DNA from: Rubrobacter_A sp965214435
GTDB taxonomy: Bacteria; Actinomycetota; Rubrobacteria; Rubrobacterales; Rubrobacteraceae
NCBI GenBank assembly: GCA_965214435.1
Contig: OZ243960.1
Coordinates: 1,116,001-1,180,000, forward strand
Reading direction: 5' to 3'
DNA: 64,000 nt
Made by a program: the position numbers and the translations under genes
Shown: in pieces, positions 1 to 8,442 of the stretch
Layout of the letters: the number at the start of each line of letters is the position of its first letter
Position numbering within the stretch: position 1 is the first letter of the stretch
The notes under the pieces: generated by a model
Told to the model about the DNA's origin: nothing
Databases searched by the model: none
Seen by the model: the letters and a program-made list of their open reading frames with translations, nothing else

Positions 1-878
1 ATGCGCCCGAGACCTATAGTCTTCCCGGAGGCGCGTTCGGTGCGGCGGGATAGCTCTCCGACCGCTTCGGGGGAGAGGGATTCGTAGTCTACCGGCGGCG
101 CGTTGCGGGTTACCAGGTGGTCGTAGAGGATCTCGCGCAGTTGCCGCTCGGTGAGGTCCGGAGAAGGGTTTACCGTAACGTAGAGGTGCTCCAGCCCGGT
201 CGTAACCAGCGGCACGTCGAACATCTCCGGCTGGCCGAAACCGAGGTACAGACTCAGGTCCGGGACCGGCAAACCGTAGTAAGCTTCCACAAGCTCCCGC
301 CGGTCGGGTGTCCTGCCGTGCTCCCGCTCGAACTCCACGCTCAAATGGGCTATCGCCGGGTAAGGGTCGTCGGCGAACAGCCCTATAAAAAGTAGTGGAC
401 CATCCCCGGAGGCGGTATCCGCGACTAGCTGGTTGCAGGCTTCCAGCATAGGGCGGTACTCGGGAACGTCGAGCACTGACGCGTAGTCGCCGTAAAAGCG
501 TAGCCGCACCCCCGACTCGAACATCCCGCTGTAGACTTCGTCGTTGGCGATCTCCAGCAAGCCGCCGAGCGCGTAGCGGGTGTACTCCGGGCCGCGCTTT
601 AGTGTCTCCATGCCGAAGCTAGGGGCCAGCAGCGCGCTCACCCCGTGCTCGAAGACGAGGCGGTGGTGCTCGCCCTGCCGGCGGACCAGGCTCCTCAGGT
701 AGTCCACCGGGTCGGGGTCCGGCGGGCTATTGACCAGGTACCAGCGGCGGGTGCCGTTGTACGGCCATCCCATAACCACCGGCTCCGGACGGGCAGATAC
801 CCAGCGGGAGATCTCCCCCCGGGACCAGGAAAGCCACTCCGGTAGATCCGGTGCCGGGGTCGTAGCGTCCGCGTTCAA
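1..878 (-). CDS. Tuberculosinol/isotuberculosinol synthase-like diterpene synthase (Rv3378c family), 3' end cut by window
   Basis: About 292 codons are visible from a TTG start at 878, with purine-rich GGAGGGAGAGA just upstream; only a few C-terminal residues should be missing, since the M. tuberculosis protein is 296 aa. The translation recalls Rv3378c along its whole length: GTRRW near residues 42-46, FEHG, ANDE, FYGDY, EAYYG, GFG and ILYDH in the same order. Rv3378c has a cis-prenyltransferase fold and converts tuberculosinyl diphosphate to tuberculosinol or isotuberculosinol; the analogous role on the neighbour's product is inferred. The Asp of the mycobacterial FDGTRRW motif (D34) is Asn here (N41 in YNGTRRW), so chemistry may differ. 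It is divergent from the class II cyclase at 1098. Homology comes from remembered sequence, not a search. Confidence 0.78.
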   Translation of the reverse strand, partial: MNADATTPAPDLPEWLSWSRGEISRWVSARPEPVVMGWPYNGTRRWYLVNSPPDPDPVDYLRSLVRRQGEHHRLVFEHGVSALLAPSFGMETLKRGPEYTRYALGGLLEIANDEVYSGMFESGVRLRFYGDYASVLDVPEYRPMLEACNQLVADTASGDGPLLFIGLFADDPYPAIAHLSVEFEREHGRTPDRRELVEAYYGLPVPDLSLYLGFGQPEMFDVPLVTTGLEHLYVTVNPSPDLTERQLREILYDHLVTRNAPPVDYESLSPEAVGELSRRTERASGKTIGLGR

Positions 879-1097
879 ATCCGTCTCTCCCTCCGCCGCC
901 AACGGTAACCTTCTAACCTGAATAACATACTATACCAACTCTTAAAAACTAGTATACTTATAATAGATGTACATGTCTTAACCCGGTTCGAGGGGTTTTG
1001 GGCGGCGGCGGCAGAGGAGGGGTTATGTACGGCTGTAAATCTGGCACGGGGTATGGACGATTAGTGTGGATCTTCTACAGGTGGGGGTGGGGATAAC
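879..1097. promoter_or_regulatory. Divergent control region of the diterpene gene pair
   Basis: An AT-rich core (about 915-985) in GC-rich surroundings separates the two divergent terpene genes. It holds TATAAT at 959-964 in the rightward direction without a good -35, and two perfect palindromes, AGTATACT (951-958) and ATGTACAT (967-974), flanking that -10. The palindromes are candidate operator half-sites for a dimeric repressor. The rightward leader would be about 125 nt, ending in a G-rich ribosome site at 1081-1092. Confidence 0.4.
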
Positions 1098-2606
1098 GTG
1101 CGCCTATCCGCCTATCTGGACTTCGCTGTAGAGGAGCTCCTGCGGATGGAGGCTCCGCAGCCCATACAGCCGACCGACTATGACACGTGCTGGATGGCCC
1201 GGTTGACGGAGACCGACGGCAGCTTGGCCTATCCGGACCTTTTAGACTCCTTGATGAGCCGGCAGCATCCGGACGGTAGTTGGGGCAGTCAGGTACCGTA
1301 CATCCACGACCGGTTGTTGACGACCCTGGCGATCGTGCTGCTGCTCGCCCGGTCCGGGAACCGTCGCCGAGACCTGGAGAAGCGGCGGGCCGGCGAGCGC
1401 TACATCTGGCGGCACGCGGGCCTGCTACACTACGACGCCCACAAGACTATTGGGTTTGAGATGATCCTGCCGACCCTCTTGTCCGAGGGTCAGGAGTTAG
1501 GGTTGAACCTGCCTTACACCCAGCTACGGCACTACGAAACCGAGCGGGCCCGGAAGCTCAGCCTTTTGCCGATGGAGCGGATCTTTCACACCCAGACGAG
1601 CGCCATGTTTTCCTTAGAGGCTTTCGCCGGGAACGTGGATCTCGAAGGAGCGAGCGGTCTGTTGCTGGAGAACGGGTCCATGTCCACCTCGCCCGCAGCC
1701 ACGGCGTTCTTCCTGGATCAGGTCCCCGACTGGCGCTCCCGCTACCCGGAGAGCGTGGGTTACCTGGAAGGCTTGCTGGCGAGTCAGAGGGGCGGCGTGC
1801 CGACCGTGGCCCCCACCGACGTGTTCGCCAGGGTCTGGATGCTCTACAATCTCCGCTGGGGCGGCCTGCTGGACGGCCGCGCCGAATCGGCCGCGCCCCA
1901 CTACAAACACCTGCAGGAAAGCCTGGGACCGGAGGGTCTCGGATGGGCCTCCATCAGTCTTCCCGAATCGGACAATACCGCTACCGGGCTTCTGGTGTTG
2001 CAGCGCGCCGGTTACGAGGCCGACGGGAGTTGCCTGCTGGGCTACGAGCGTGACCGGCACTTCGCCGTTCTCAGCCACGAGCTCGACCCCTCGGTAAGCG
2101 CCAACCTGCACATACTGGAGGCCATCCAGACCTTTCCGGAAAAGGACCGGCCGAGGGTGCGGGACAAGATCCTGGACTACCTCATTCGCGCCCGTCACTA
2201 CGAGACTTTCTGGAGCGACAAGTGGCACGCTTCCACCTACTACCCGACCAGCATAGCCCTTATGGTGTTGCCGCCCTACCTGCCGGATAAGATGGAGTCC
2301 ACGCTGCACTGGCTGCTCTCGACGCAGCACATCAACGGCGCCTGGGGCCAGTACGGGCCTACCGCCGAAGAGACCGCGCTCGTACTGCTCGCCCTGCTCA
2401 ACTACCACCGGACCGTCCGGTCCATCGACCGGGAGCCGCTGCGCCAGGCCGCCGAGTACCTGCTGGTTACAGAGAGACCGCTGGAGACTGACTACCCGGA
2501 GTTGTGGGTCTCAAAGACCTTGTATGCTCCGGCCATCGTGATCCGGAGCACCATAATCGCCGCGCTCGGGTTGTACTACGATACCTTTGGAGAACCAAGC
2601 TTATAA
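1098..2606 (+). CDS. Class II diterpene cyclase (Rv3377c / halimadienyl-diphosphate synthase-like)
   Basis: A 502-aa protein, almost the length of Rv3377c (501 aa), which protonates geranylgeranyl diphosphate and cyclises it to tuberculosinyl (halimadienyl) diphosphate. It has the alpha-helical double-barrel features of squalene-hopene and class II diterpene cyclases: QW-like motifs near the start (QHPDGSWG) and near residue 415 (QHINGAWG), and a TATGLLVL stretch after the catalytic motif. The motif that is normally DxDD reads E290-S291-D292-N293: the central Asp, the usual general acid, is kept but both outer Asp residues are replaced. GTG start follows a G-rich ribosome site. The gene is divergent from an Rv3378c-like enzyme, suggesting a two-enzyme diterpene pathway. 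The exact product cannot be read from sequence. Confidence 0.82.
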   Translation: MRLSAYLDFAVEELLRMEAPQPIQPTDYDTCWMARLTETDGSLAYPDLLDSLMSRQHPDGSWGSQVPYIHDRLLTTLAIVLLLARSGNRRRDLEKRRAGERYIWRHAGLLHYDAHKTIGFEMILPTLLSEGQELGLNLPYTQLRHYETERARKLSLLPMERIFHTQTSAMFSLEAFAGNVDLEGASGLLLENGSMSTSPAATAFFLDQVPDWRSRYPESVGYLEGLLASQRGGVPTVAPTDVFARVWMLYNLRWGGLLDGRAESAAPHYKHLQESLGPEGLGWASISLPESDNTATGLLVLQRAGYEADGSCLLGYERDRHFAVLSHELDPSVSANLHILEAIQTFPEKDRPRVRDKILDYLIRARHYETFWSDKWHASTYYPTSIALMVLPPYLPDKMESTLHWLLSTQHINGAWGQYGPTAEETALVLLALLNYHRTVRSIDREPLRQAAEYLLVTERPLETDYPELWVSKTLYAPAIVIRSTIIAALGLYYDTFGEPSL

Positions 2607-2611
2607 CGTCG

Positions 2612-4396
2612 ATGCTAAAGCTGCTGGAGATCAGGAGTCAGGACCCGGACCTCCGTCGTAAAGGCCAGGTTCTTTCTGTAATGCTCTTAAGTATGGTAAC
2701 GGCTATGCTAGTCGTCGTTGCTCTAAATACTGTGGAGGGACAGTTACAGTACAACGTCTCCAACGGTGCGCTGTTGGTTTTTATACTAGGACTTTTCGTG
2801 CTCAACCGGTGGGGCTTTGTCTACCCCGCGGGGCTGCTCACCGTACTGCTAACCACCGTCGCGCCGCTGCTGCTGCTCAAAGATAGCCTGCCGGCTCTCT
2901 ACATAACCATGCCGCTGCCCATACTGGTAGCCAGTTCCCTGCTAGTTCCCTGGGCGGGATTCGCGGTTGCGGCGGGTATACTCCTGATCGTCGTTTCTCT
3001 TGGAGGTGGATCTCTTGCCTTACTGCTGCTCGGTATATTGGCTATATTCGCCTACCTGTTCTCCAGCAGTTTGGAGCGCGCCTACCAGGACATCCGGTAT
3101 CGGGCCTTCCACGATTCCCTGACCGGGCTGCCGAACCGGGCGCTTTTCCTGGATAACCTGGAGCAGATCTCAGCCCGCCCCGACCAGGACCTGGTATCTA
3201 CCGCGGTACTGTTCATGGACCTCGACAACTTCAAGATCATAAACGACAGCCTCGGCCACGAACTCGGAGACCGGCTGCTGGTCCAGGCGGGTCGCAGGAT
3301 AAGCGAGTGCCTGAGACCCGGGGACGTTGCCGCGCGCATGGGCGGGGACGAGTTCACGGTCCTTTTAGATAACCTTGGGGACATGAACGACGCCATCCAG
3401 GTCACAGAGCGCATAGAGCGGGCGCTGCAAAAGCCGTTCAAGATCGGCGAGCACGAGGTCACGGCCTCCGTTAGCATCGGCATCGCCTGGAGTAGACCGG
3501 GCCACTTTGAGCCGGCGGGTCTCCTGCGCGACGCGGACGTCGCCATGTACCAGGCCAAGAGGAGCCGGGAGACCTACCGGGTGTTCCACTCCAGCATGCA
3601 CGACCGGGCTTTGAAACGCCTGGAGCTTGAAGGAGACCTCCGGCGGGCTATCGAGGAGGATGACTTTACGGTCTATTACCAGCCGAAAGTACACCTCGGG
3701 ACCGGCAGGGTAGTCGGGGTGGAAGCCCTGGTACGCTGGGGAAGTCCGGAGACGGGCGTGACCATGCCGTCGGAGTTCATTCCCGTGGCCGAGGAGACCG
3801 GCCTGATAATACACATCGGCGAGCAGGTCCTGGAAGGCGCCTGCCGCCAGCTCCGCGAGTGGCGCGAGTCGTATGGTCTGCAAGGTTATATGAGCGTTAG
3901 CGTCAACCTCTCCGGCCGGCAGTTTCAGAAGCCGGATCTGGTCGACAGCATCCGCCGTATCTTGCGGGAGACCGGCCTTGAAGCGCGGTGCCTGCAACTC
4001 GAAATAACGGAGAGCGTCGTGATGGGCGAGGACGAGCAGGCAATAGAGATTCTCGAAGAACTCCGGGAGATAGGGGTGCAGATCGCCATAGATGACTTCG
4101 GCAAGGGTTACTCGTCGCTAAACTACCTCAAAGAACTACCGGTCGACGCGCTAAAGATCGACAAGTCCTTTGTCGACGGCCTCCGGAGAAACGTGGCGGA
4201 CGCGGCGATCATCCGCCTCATAGTAGACCTGGCGCACACGCTGCGACTCGAAGTTACCGCCGAGGGCGTCGAGAGTCCCGAACAAGTCGCCCGCCTGACC
4301 CAGATGGGCTGCGACCTCGGCCAGGGCTACTACTTCTCAAAGCCGCTTCCGGGAGACGAGGCGGGAAAGCTGATAGCCGCGAATCCCTCGTGGTAG
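2612..4396 (+). CDS. Membrane GGDEF-EAL c-di-GMP protein
   Basis: The start is placed at ATG 2612, 5 nt after the cyclase stop, giving 594 aa; an in-frame upstream start would sit deep in the cyclase gene. About six hydrophobic segments (residues ~17-145) precede a GGDEF domain with intact GGDEF at 244-248 and a DSLTGLPNR entry, then an EAL domain with EAL at 371-373, DDFGKGYSS and EGVE. Both diguanylate cyclase and phosphodiesterase signatures are complete, so either activity, or a net regulated one, is possible. The hydrophobic N-terminus probably senses a membrane or extracellular signal. Tight spacing suggests co-transcription with the cyclase, though a functional link is unproven. Confidence 0.88.
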   Translation: MLKLLEIRSQDPDLRRKGQVLSVMLLSMVTAMLVVVALNTVEGQLQYNVSNGALLVFILGLFVLNRWGFVYPAGLLTVLLTTVAPLLLLKDSLPALYITMPLPILVASSLLVPWAGFAVAAGILLIVVSLGGGSLALLLLGILAIFAYLFSSSLERAYQDIRYRAFHDSLTGLPNRALFLDNLEQISARPDQDLVSTAVLFMDLDNFKIINDSLGHELGDRLLVQAGRRISECLRPGDVAARMGGDEFTVLLDNLGDMNDAIQVTERIERALQKPFKIGEHEVTASVSIGIAWSRPGHFEPAGLLRDADVAMYQAKRSRETYRVFHSSMHDRALKRLELEGDLRRAIEEDDFTVYYQPKVHLGTGRVVGVEALVRWGSPETGVTMPSEFIPVAEETGLIIHIGEQVLEGACRQLREWRESYGLQGYMSVSVNLSGRQFQKPDLVDSIRRILRETGLEARCLQLEITESVVMGEDEQAIEILEELREIGVQIAIDDFGKGYSSLNYLKELPVDALKIDKSFVDGLRRNVADAAIIRLIVDLAHTLRLEVTAEGVESPEQVARLTQMGCDLGQGYYFSKPLPGDEAGKLIAANPSW

Positions 4397-4440
4397 CTGC
4401 CGCGACAGCGGCCGGGCAGAGCGCCGCGTAGAACACTCTC

Positions 4441-5259
4441 TTGGAGCTAAAGGACCTGAAAAGTTACGGGGAGCCCGGAGCCCTGGTTTACCTCGCGGAC
4501 TGTGTAGAGTTGATGCGTCTCGTGCCCGCCAACAGCGTGGACGCGGTATTCGCCGACCCGCCCTACAGGCTCTCGGGTGGGGGCGTCACCGTAAAAAACG
4601 GCCGGCTAGCCCCGGTAGACAAGGGCGCGTGGGACCGCTCCGCCGGTTTCGACAAAGACCACGAGTTCAATGTCCGGTGGCTCCGGGAAGCCCGGCGCAT
4701 CTTAAAGCCGGACGGAACTCTGTGGGTAACGGGTACCCACCATGTGATCTTCAGCCTCGGTTTCGCGCTTCAGCGGCTCGGATACCGGGTAATAAACAAC
4801 ATCGTGTGGCACAAACCAAACGCTACCCCGAACGCGCTCCACACCGCCTTTACCCACGCTCACGAAAATCTGATCTGGGCTAGCCGCAGCCGCTCCTCGC
4901 GGCACACCTTTAACTACGACCTCATAAACAGCCCCGACCCCGGCGGCCAGCTATCGAGTGTCTGGCGCATCCGGACCGTGGAAAAGGACGAGAAGCTCCA
5001 TGGCTACCACCCGACCCAGAAGCCGCTGCGCCTTCTCCGCCGGGCGCTTCTCGCCTCGACTGAAGAGGGTGAGCTGGTGTTCGACCCTTTTACCGGCTCC
5101 GGGACCACCGCCGTGGCCGCCAAAGAACTAAACCGGGCCTTTGTCGGCGCGGAACTGGAAGAAGATTTCGCTACCCTCGCCAACCGCCGCATTCGGGCGA
5201 CGGAGCGGGGGAGCGTGCTGCGCGATATCTCGACCCGCTCCTGGAGTTCAGGGCGATAG
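4441..5259 (+). CDS. DpnA-like (beta-class) adenine-specific DNA methyltransferase
   Basis: A 272-aa DNA adenine methylase with the target-side motif DPPY at 39-42 ahead of the SAM-binding motif FDPFTGSGTT at 214-223, the beta-class order. The stretch after DPPY (LSGGG, VDKGAWD, HEFN..W, NNIVWHK, FTHAHE, HPTQKP) closely recalls DpnA of the DpnII system, which methylates GATC including single-stranded DNA; GATC specificity is therefore a prediction. No restriction endonuclease lies next to it, so it may be a solitary methylase. The TTG start at 4441 has only a weak ribosome site. The phosphodiesterase gene begins 2 nt after its stop. Confidence 0.85.
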   Translation: MELKDLKSYGEPGALVYLADCVELMRLVPANSVDAVFADPPYRLSGGGVTVKNGRLAPVDKGAWDRSAGFDKDHEFNVRWLREARRILKPDGTLWVTGTHHVIFSLGFALQRLGYRVINNIVWHKPNATPNALHTAFTHAHENLIWASRSRSSRHTFNYDLINSPDPGGQLSSVWRIRTVEKDEKLHGYHPTQKPLRLLRRALLASTEEGELVFDPFTGSGTTAVAAKELNRAFVGAELEEDFATLANRRIRATERGSVLRDISTRSWSSGR

Positions 5260-5261
5260 AT

Positions 5262-5738
5262 ATGCTGGCCGTCGTCCTCGCCGACACCCACATCCCCCGC
5301 CGCGCCCGCGCGCTGCCGCCGGAACTAATGCCACATCTAGAAGAGGCGGATGAGATCCTGCACGCTGGAGACCTCATGGACCCGGCGCTCCTCGACGAGT
5401 TATCCGGCTACGCGCCGGTCCGGGCCGTGCGGGGAAACGTGGATCCGCCAGAAATAGACTTGCCAGAAGTTTTGGAGTTCGACCTCGGCGGGGTAGCAGT
5501 CGCCATGGTCCACGACTCCGGCCGCAAGGAGGGCCGTCGCCGTCGCCTGAGAAAGCGCTTTCCCGAAGCTCGCGTCGTCGTCTTCGGGCACTCTCACATA
5601 CCGTGGCTGGAAGACGAGGACGGACTGCTGCTCTTAAACCCCGGCAGCCCCACCGACCGCCGCCGCCAGCCGGAGCATACCTTTGCCCGGCTGTGGGTGG
5701 AGGACGAGGTCCCGCAGGCTGAGATGTGGACTATCTGA
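5262..5738 (+). CDS. YfcE/MJ0936-type metallophosphoesterase
   Basis: A 158-aa calcineurin-like phosphoesterase of the small YfcE class. Metal-binding motifs are in order: D8-x-H10, GD near 36-37, GNVD near 60, and GHSH followed by the family hallmark LNPGSPTDRR. Members hydrolyse phosphodiesters such as bis-p-nitrophenyl phosphate in vitro; the physiological substrate is generally unknown. It starts at ATG 5262 immediately after the methylase stop, so the two are probably co-translated. Confidence 0.85.
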   Translation: MLAVVLADTHIPRRARALPPELMPHLEEADEILHAGDLMDPALLDELSGYAPVRAVRGNVDPPEIDLPEVLEFDLGGVAVAMVHDSGRKEGRRRRLRKRFPEARVVVFGHSHIPWLEDEDGLLLLNPGSPTDRRRQPEHTFARLWVEDEVPQAEMWTI

Positions 5739-5779
5739 ACGGTCTACGCCCGGTGTGCATGACTTAGAACCGCGTTAGA

Positions 5780-5793
5780 TATAATTCCTATCT
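5780..5793 (+). promoter_or_regulatory. Extended -10 promoter giving a leaderless K+ channel mRNA
   Basis: TATAAT at 5780-5785 is followed by exactly 8 nt and then the GTG start at 5794, and no Shine-Dalgarno precedes the GTG. Transcription would begin at or next to the start codon. No clear -35 is visible. The same 8-nt geometry occurs before iclR (24178) and the leuA leader peptide (12006). Confidence 0.5.
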
Positions 5794-6837
5794 GTGGCGG
5801 AACAGAGATCCAGGCCAGGCTCTACGGGCGCGGCTTTTCGCACGACCCTGCGGCGGCTGCTGTGGATACTTCTGACCCTGGTCTCCATAGTCGCCATCGG
5901 TACCGCGGGCTACGTATTCATAGAAGGCTGGAGCGTCCGGGACGCGGCATACATGACGGTTATTACCGTTAGTACCGTCGGGTACACGGAGGTCCGGCAG
6001 TTGGACGGAGCCGGACAGTTGTGGACCGGGGTCCTGATCTTCAGCGGCCTCGGTACTTTCGCCTACGCGACAGGTTCCCTGGTGGATCTGGCGGTCCAGG
6101 GATCGGTGAGGGAGTACTTTAAGGAGCGGCGCGTGAAAGTGGATGTAGGTAATCTCGACGGTCACTACATACTCTGCGGGTTTGGCCGGCTCGGCCACGA
6201 AGTCGCCGAAGACCTAGCAGCCGACGGCGCCAGCTTTGTCGTACTCGAGCGCTCCGAACCGAGGGTAAAAGAGTGCCGGGCGGCGGGTTTCCTCGCTGTC
6301 CAGGGTGACGCCTCGGATAACGACCTTCTCTTACAAGCCGGGGTGCGGCGGGCAAAGGGCCTTATAGCGACCGTAGACTCCGACGCCGAGAACGTCTTCG
6401 TCACCCTCTCTGCCCGCAAGCTCAACCCCGACCTCTACATCGTGGCCCGGGTAAACTCCGACGAGAGCGTAGCCAAGCTGGAGACAGCCGGGGCCGACCG
6501 GACCATCTCTCCATACTCTGTCGGAGCCCGCCGGCTGGCTTCCCTGGCGACCCGGCCCTCCGTAGTCGACTTCCTCGATGTGGTCTCCCGCGGGGAAGAA
6601 GGTATAGAGTTCCGCCTCGAAGAGTTCGTCGTCTCAAAAGACTCCCCACTCGCCGGTCACACCCTCGGAGAGTTGGACGTCGCGAAAAAGACCGGGGCCC
6701 GCATCCTCGCCATCCGCAACTCGGGCGGGTTTAACACAAACCCCTCTGCCGGGGACAGCATAGCTTCCGGCGATACCCTGGTAGTCCTGGGCACCCCCGA
6801 GCAGGTCGCCAGCCTCGAACGCCTGGTCGAGGACTAG
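5794..6837 (+). CDS. Two-TM potassium channel with RCK (TrkA-N/TrkA-C) domains
   Basis: A 347-aa MthK-like channel subunit. One transmembrane helix (about 22-43), a pore loop with selectivity filter TVGYTE at 61-66, and a second helix (about 74-95) form the pore. A cytoplasmic RCK domain follows, with a Rossmann entry GFGRLGHEV near 133-141, and a TrkA-C domain ends the protein (about 260-347). Such channels conduct K+ and are gated by Ca2+ or nucleotides binding the RCK ring; the ligand cannot be told here. There is no voltage-sensor helix bundle. The gene has its own apparently leaderless promoter and converges on cimA with only 15 nt between them. Confidence 0.9.
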   Translation: MAEQRSRPGSTGAAFRTTLRRLLWILLTLVSIVAIGTAGYVFIEGWSVRDAAYMTVITVSTVGYTEVRQLDGAGQLWTGVLIFSGLGTFAYATGSLVDLAVQGSVREYFKERRVKVDVGNLDGHYILCGFGRLGHEVAEDLAADGASFVVLERSEPRVKECRAAGFLAVQGDASDNDLLLQAGVRRAKGLIATVDSDAENVFVTLSARKLNPDLYIVARVNSDESVAKLETAGADRTISPYSVGARRLASLATRPSVVDFLDVVSRGEEGIEFRLEEFVVSKDSPLAGHTLGELDVAKKTGARILAIRNSGGFNTNPSAGDSIASGDTLVVLGTPEQVASLERLVED

Positions 6838-6852
6838 GACTGTGCCCCGGAG

Positions 6853-8442
6853 TTATCCCGGAAGCTGGCCCTTACTGGCTTCTACGTTTTCAGAGCGCGC
6901 GCCGTACTCCAGCCCATCCACGAGCGCCTGCCAACTCGCCTCGATGATGTTCTCCCCGACGCCGACGGCTCCCCAGGCCCGCTTGCCGTCGGTCGAGTCT
7001 ATAAGGACGCGGGTCGTGGCCGCCGTAGCCCGGTGCTCGTCCAGGATGCGGACCTTGTAGTTCGAGAGGTGGATCGTCTTTAGCTCCGGGTAGTGAGGCT
7101 CTATGGCCGCCCGCAGCGCCTCGTCCAGCGCGTTTACCGGGCCGTTACCCTCGGCGGTGGATATTACCCGCTGCCCCTTCACGAAGAGCTTTATGGTCGC
7201 CTCGGTCGTGGTCTCCCCGCCGGCCCGCTTCTCCGTGATGATCCTGAACGTCTCAAGCTCGAACAGTGGCGCATCCTCCCCGGAGGTCCGCCCGATCAAG
7301 AGCGCCAGCGAAGCGTCCGCCGCCTCGTAGTGGTACCCCTCGAACTCCCGCTGCTTTATAGCCGCGAGCACCGCGGTCGCGTCCACGTCCCCGAGCCCAA
7401 GCTCCGTAGCCTTCGCCCGGATAGTATTTTTCCCGGAAAGCTCCCCGACCGGCATCCGCCGCAGGTTACCGACGACCTCTGGCGGGACATGCTCGTAGGT
7501 CGCCGGGTCCCGGGAGATGCCGTCCACGTGCAGCCCGCCCTTGTGGGCAAAGGCACTGCCCCCCACGTACGGCCGGTGGCTGTCGGGGGTCAGGTTCATA
7601 AGCTCCGAGACGTAGTTCGAGGTCTCCGTGAGCCGGGTAAGCTGCTCGTCGTCCATCACCCGCAACCCCATCTTTAGTTGCAGGTTCGGGATGGTAGTAA
7701 CCAGGTCGCAGTTGCCGCAGCGTTCCCCGACCCCGTTGACCGTGCCCTGCACGTGGGTCGCCCCGGCCTCGACCGCCGCCAGCGCGTTCGCCACACCGCA
7801 CCCGGCGTCATTGTGGGTGTGGATGCCGACCTCCACCCCTGGGAAGGAGGCGAACTCGCGCACCGTCCGGCCGACGATAGCCTTTAGCTCGGTCGGGAGT
7901 GTACCGCCGTTGGTGTCGCAGAGGACGAGCGTCGTCGCCCCGGCTTCGGCGGCGGCCCGCAGCACCGAGAGGGCGTGCTCCTCGTCATCCCGGAAGCCGT
8001 CGAAAAAGTGCTCGGCGTCGAATAGCACCTCCTTGCCGGCGTTTGCCAGATAGGAGACCGTATCCCGGATAGACTCGAGGTTCTCCTCCGGCGTGGTCCG
8101 CAGCACCTTTTCGACGTGCAGCCGCCAGCTCTTGGCGACGATGCAGGCGGCGGGGGCTGAGAGGTGCGGCAAAAGCGTTACGGCCGGGTCGTCCTCGGCG
8201 CGGCCGTGCGGTCTTCTAGCACGGGTAAAGGCTACGAGTTTGGCGTGTCTTAGTTCAGCCGCGTCGAAGCCCTCGAAGAACTCCAGGTCTTTCGGATTCG
8301 AGGCTGGGAAGCCGGCTTCGATATAGTGGATGCCCAGGGAGTCGAGGGCGCGGGCTATCCGGATCTTGTCTTCCGTTGTCAGCGTTACGCCCTCGCGCTG
8401 GGTCCCGTCCCTCAAGGTCGTGTCAAACAGCTTTACGCTCAC
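6853..8442 (-). CDS. cimA: (R)-citramalate synthase
   Basis: A 529-aa HMGL/DRE-TIM enzyme of the LeuA/CimA family: FDTTLRDGTQ at the N-terminus, HTHND and VNGVGERCGN in the barrel, and a C-terminal LeuA-type allosteric domain. It condenses pyruvate with acetyl-CoA to citramalate, the threonine-independent entry to isoleucine. The spacing and residues match the long CimA type rather than LeuA, and a separate, better LeuA lies upstream. The start is set at GTG 8442, because it overlaps the leuB stop as GTGA behind GGAGAAGGAG; a longer in-frame start would run 27 nt further into leuB. It is the last gene of the leu operon. Confidence 0.87.
   Translation of the reverse strand: MSVKLFDTTLRDGTQREGVTLTTEDKIRIARALDSLGIHYIEAGFPASNPKDLEFFEGFDAAELRHAKLVAFTRARRPHGRAEDDPAVTLLPHLSAPAACIVAKSWRLHVEKVLRTTPEENLESIRDTVSYLANAGKEVLFDAEHFFDGFRDDEEHALSVLRAAAEAGATTLVLCDTNGGTLPTELKAIVGRTVREFASFPGVEVGIHTHNDAGCGVANALAAVEAGATHVQGTVNGVGERCGNCDLVTTIPNLQLKMGLRVMDDEQLTRLTETSNYVSELMNLTPDSHRPYVGGSAFAHKGGLHVDGISRDPATYEHVPPEVVGNLRRMPVGELSGKNTIRAKATELGLGDVDATAVLAAIKQREFEGYHYEAADASLALLIGRTSGEDAPLFELETFRIITEKRAGGETTTEATIKLFVKGQRVISTAEGNGPVNALDEALRAAIEPHYPELKTIHLSNYKVRILDEHRATAATTRVLIDSTDGKRAWGAVGVGENIIEASWQALVDGLEYGARSENVEASKGQLPG

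Noticed and set aside
1614..2408. Long antisense frame across the diterpene cyclase gene
   Set aside because: It is the opposite-strand shadow of a well-supported gene, typical of GC-rich DNA.
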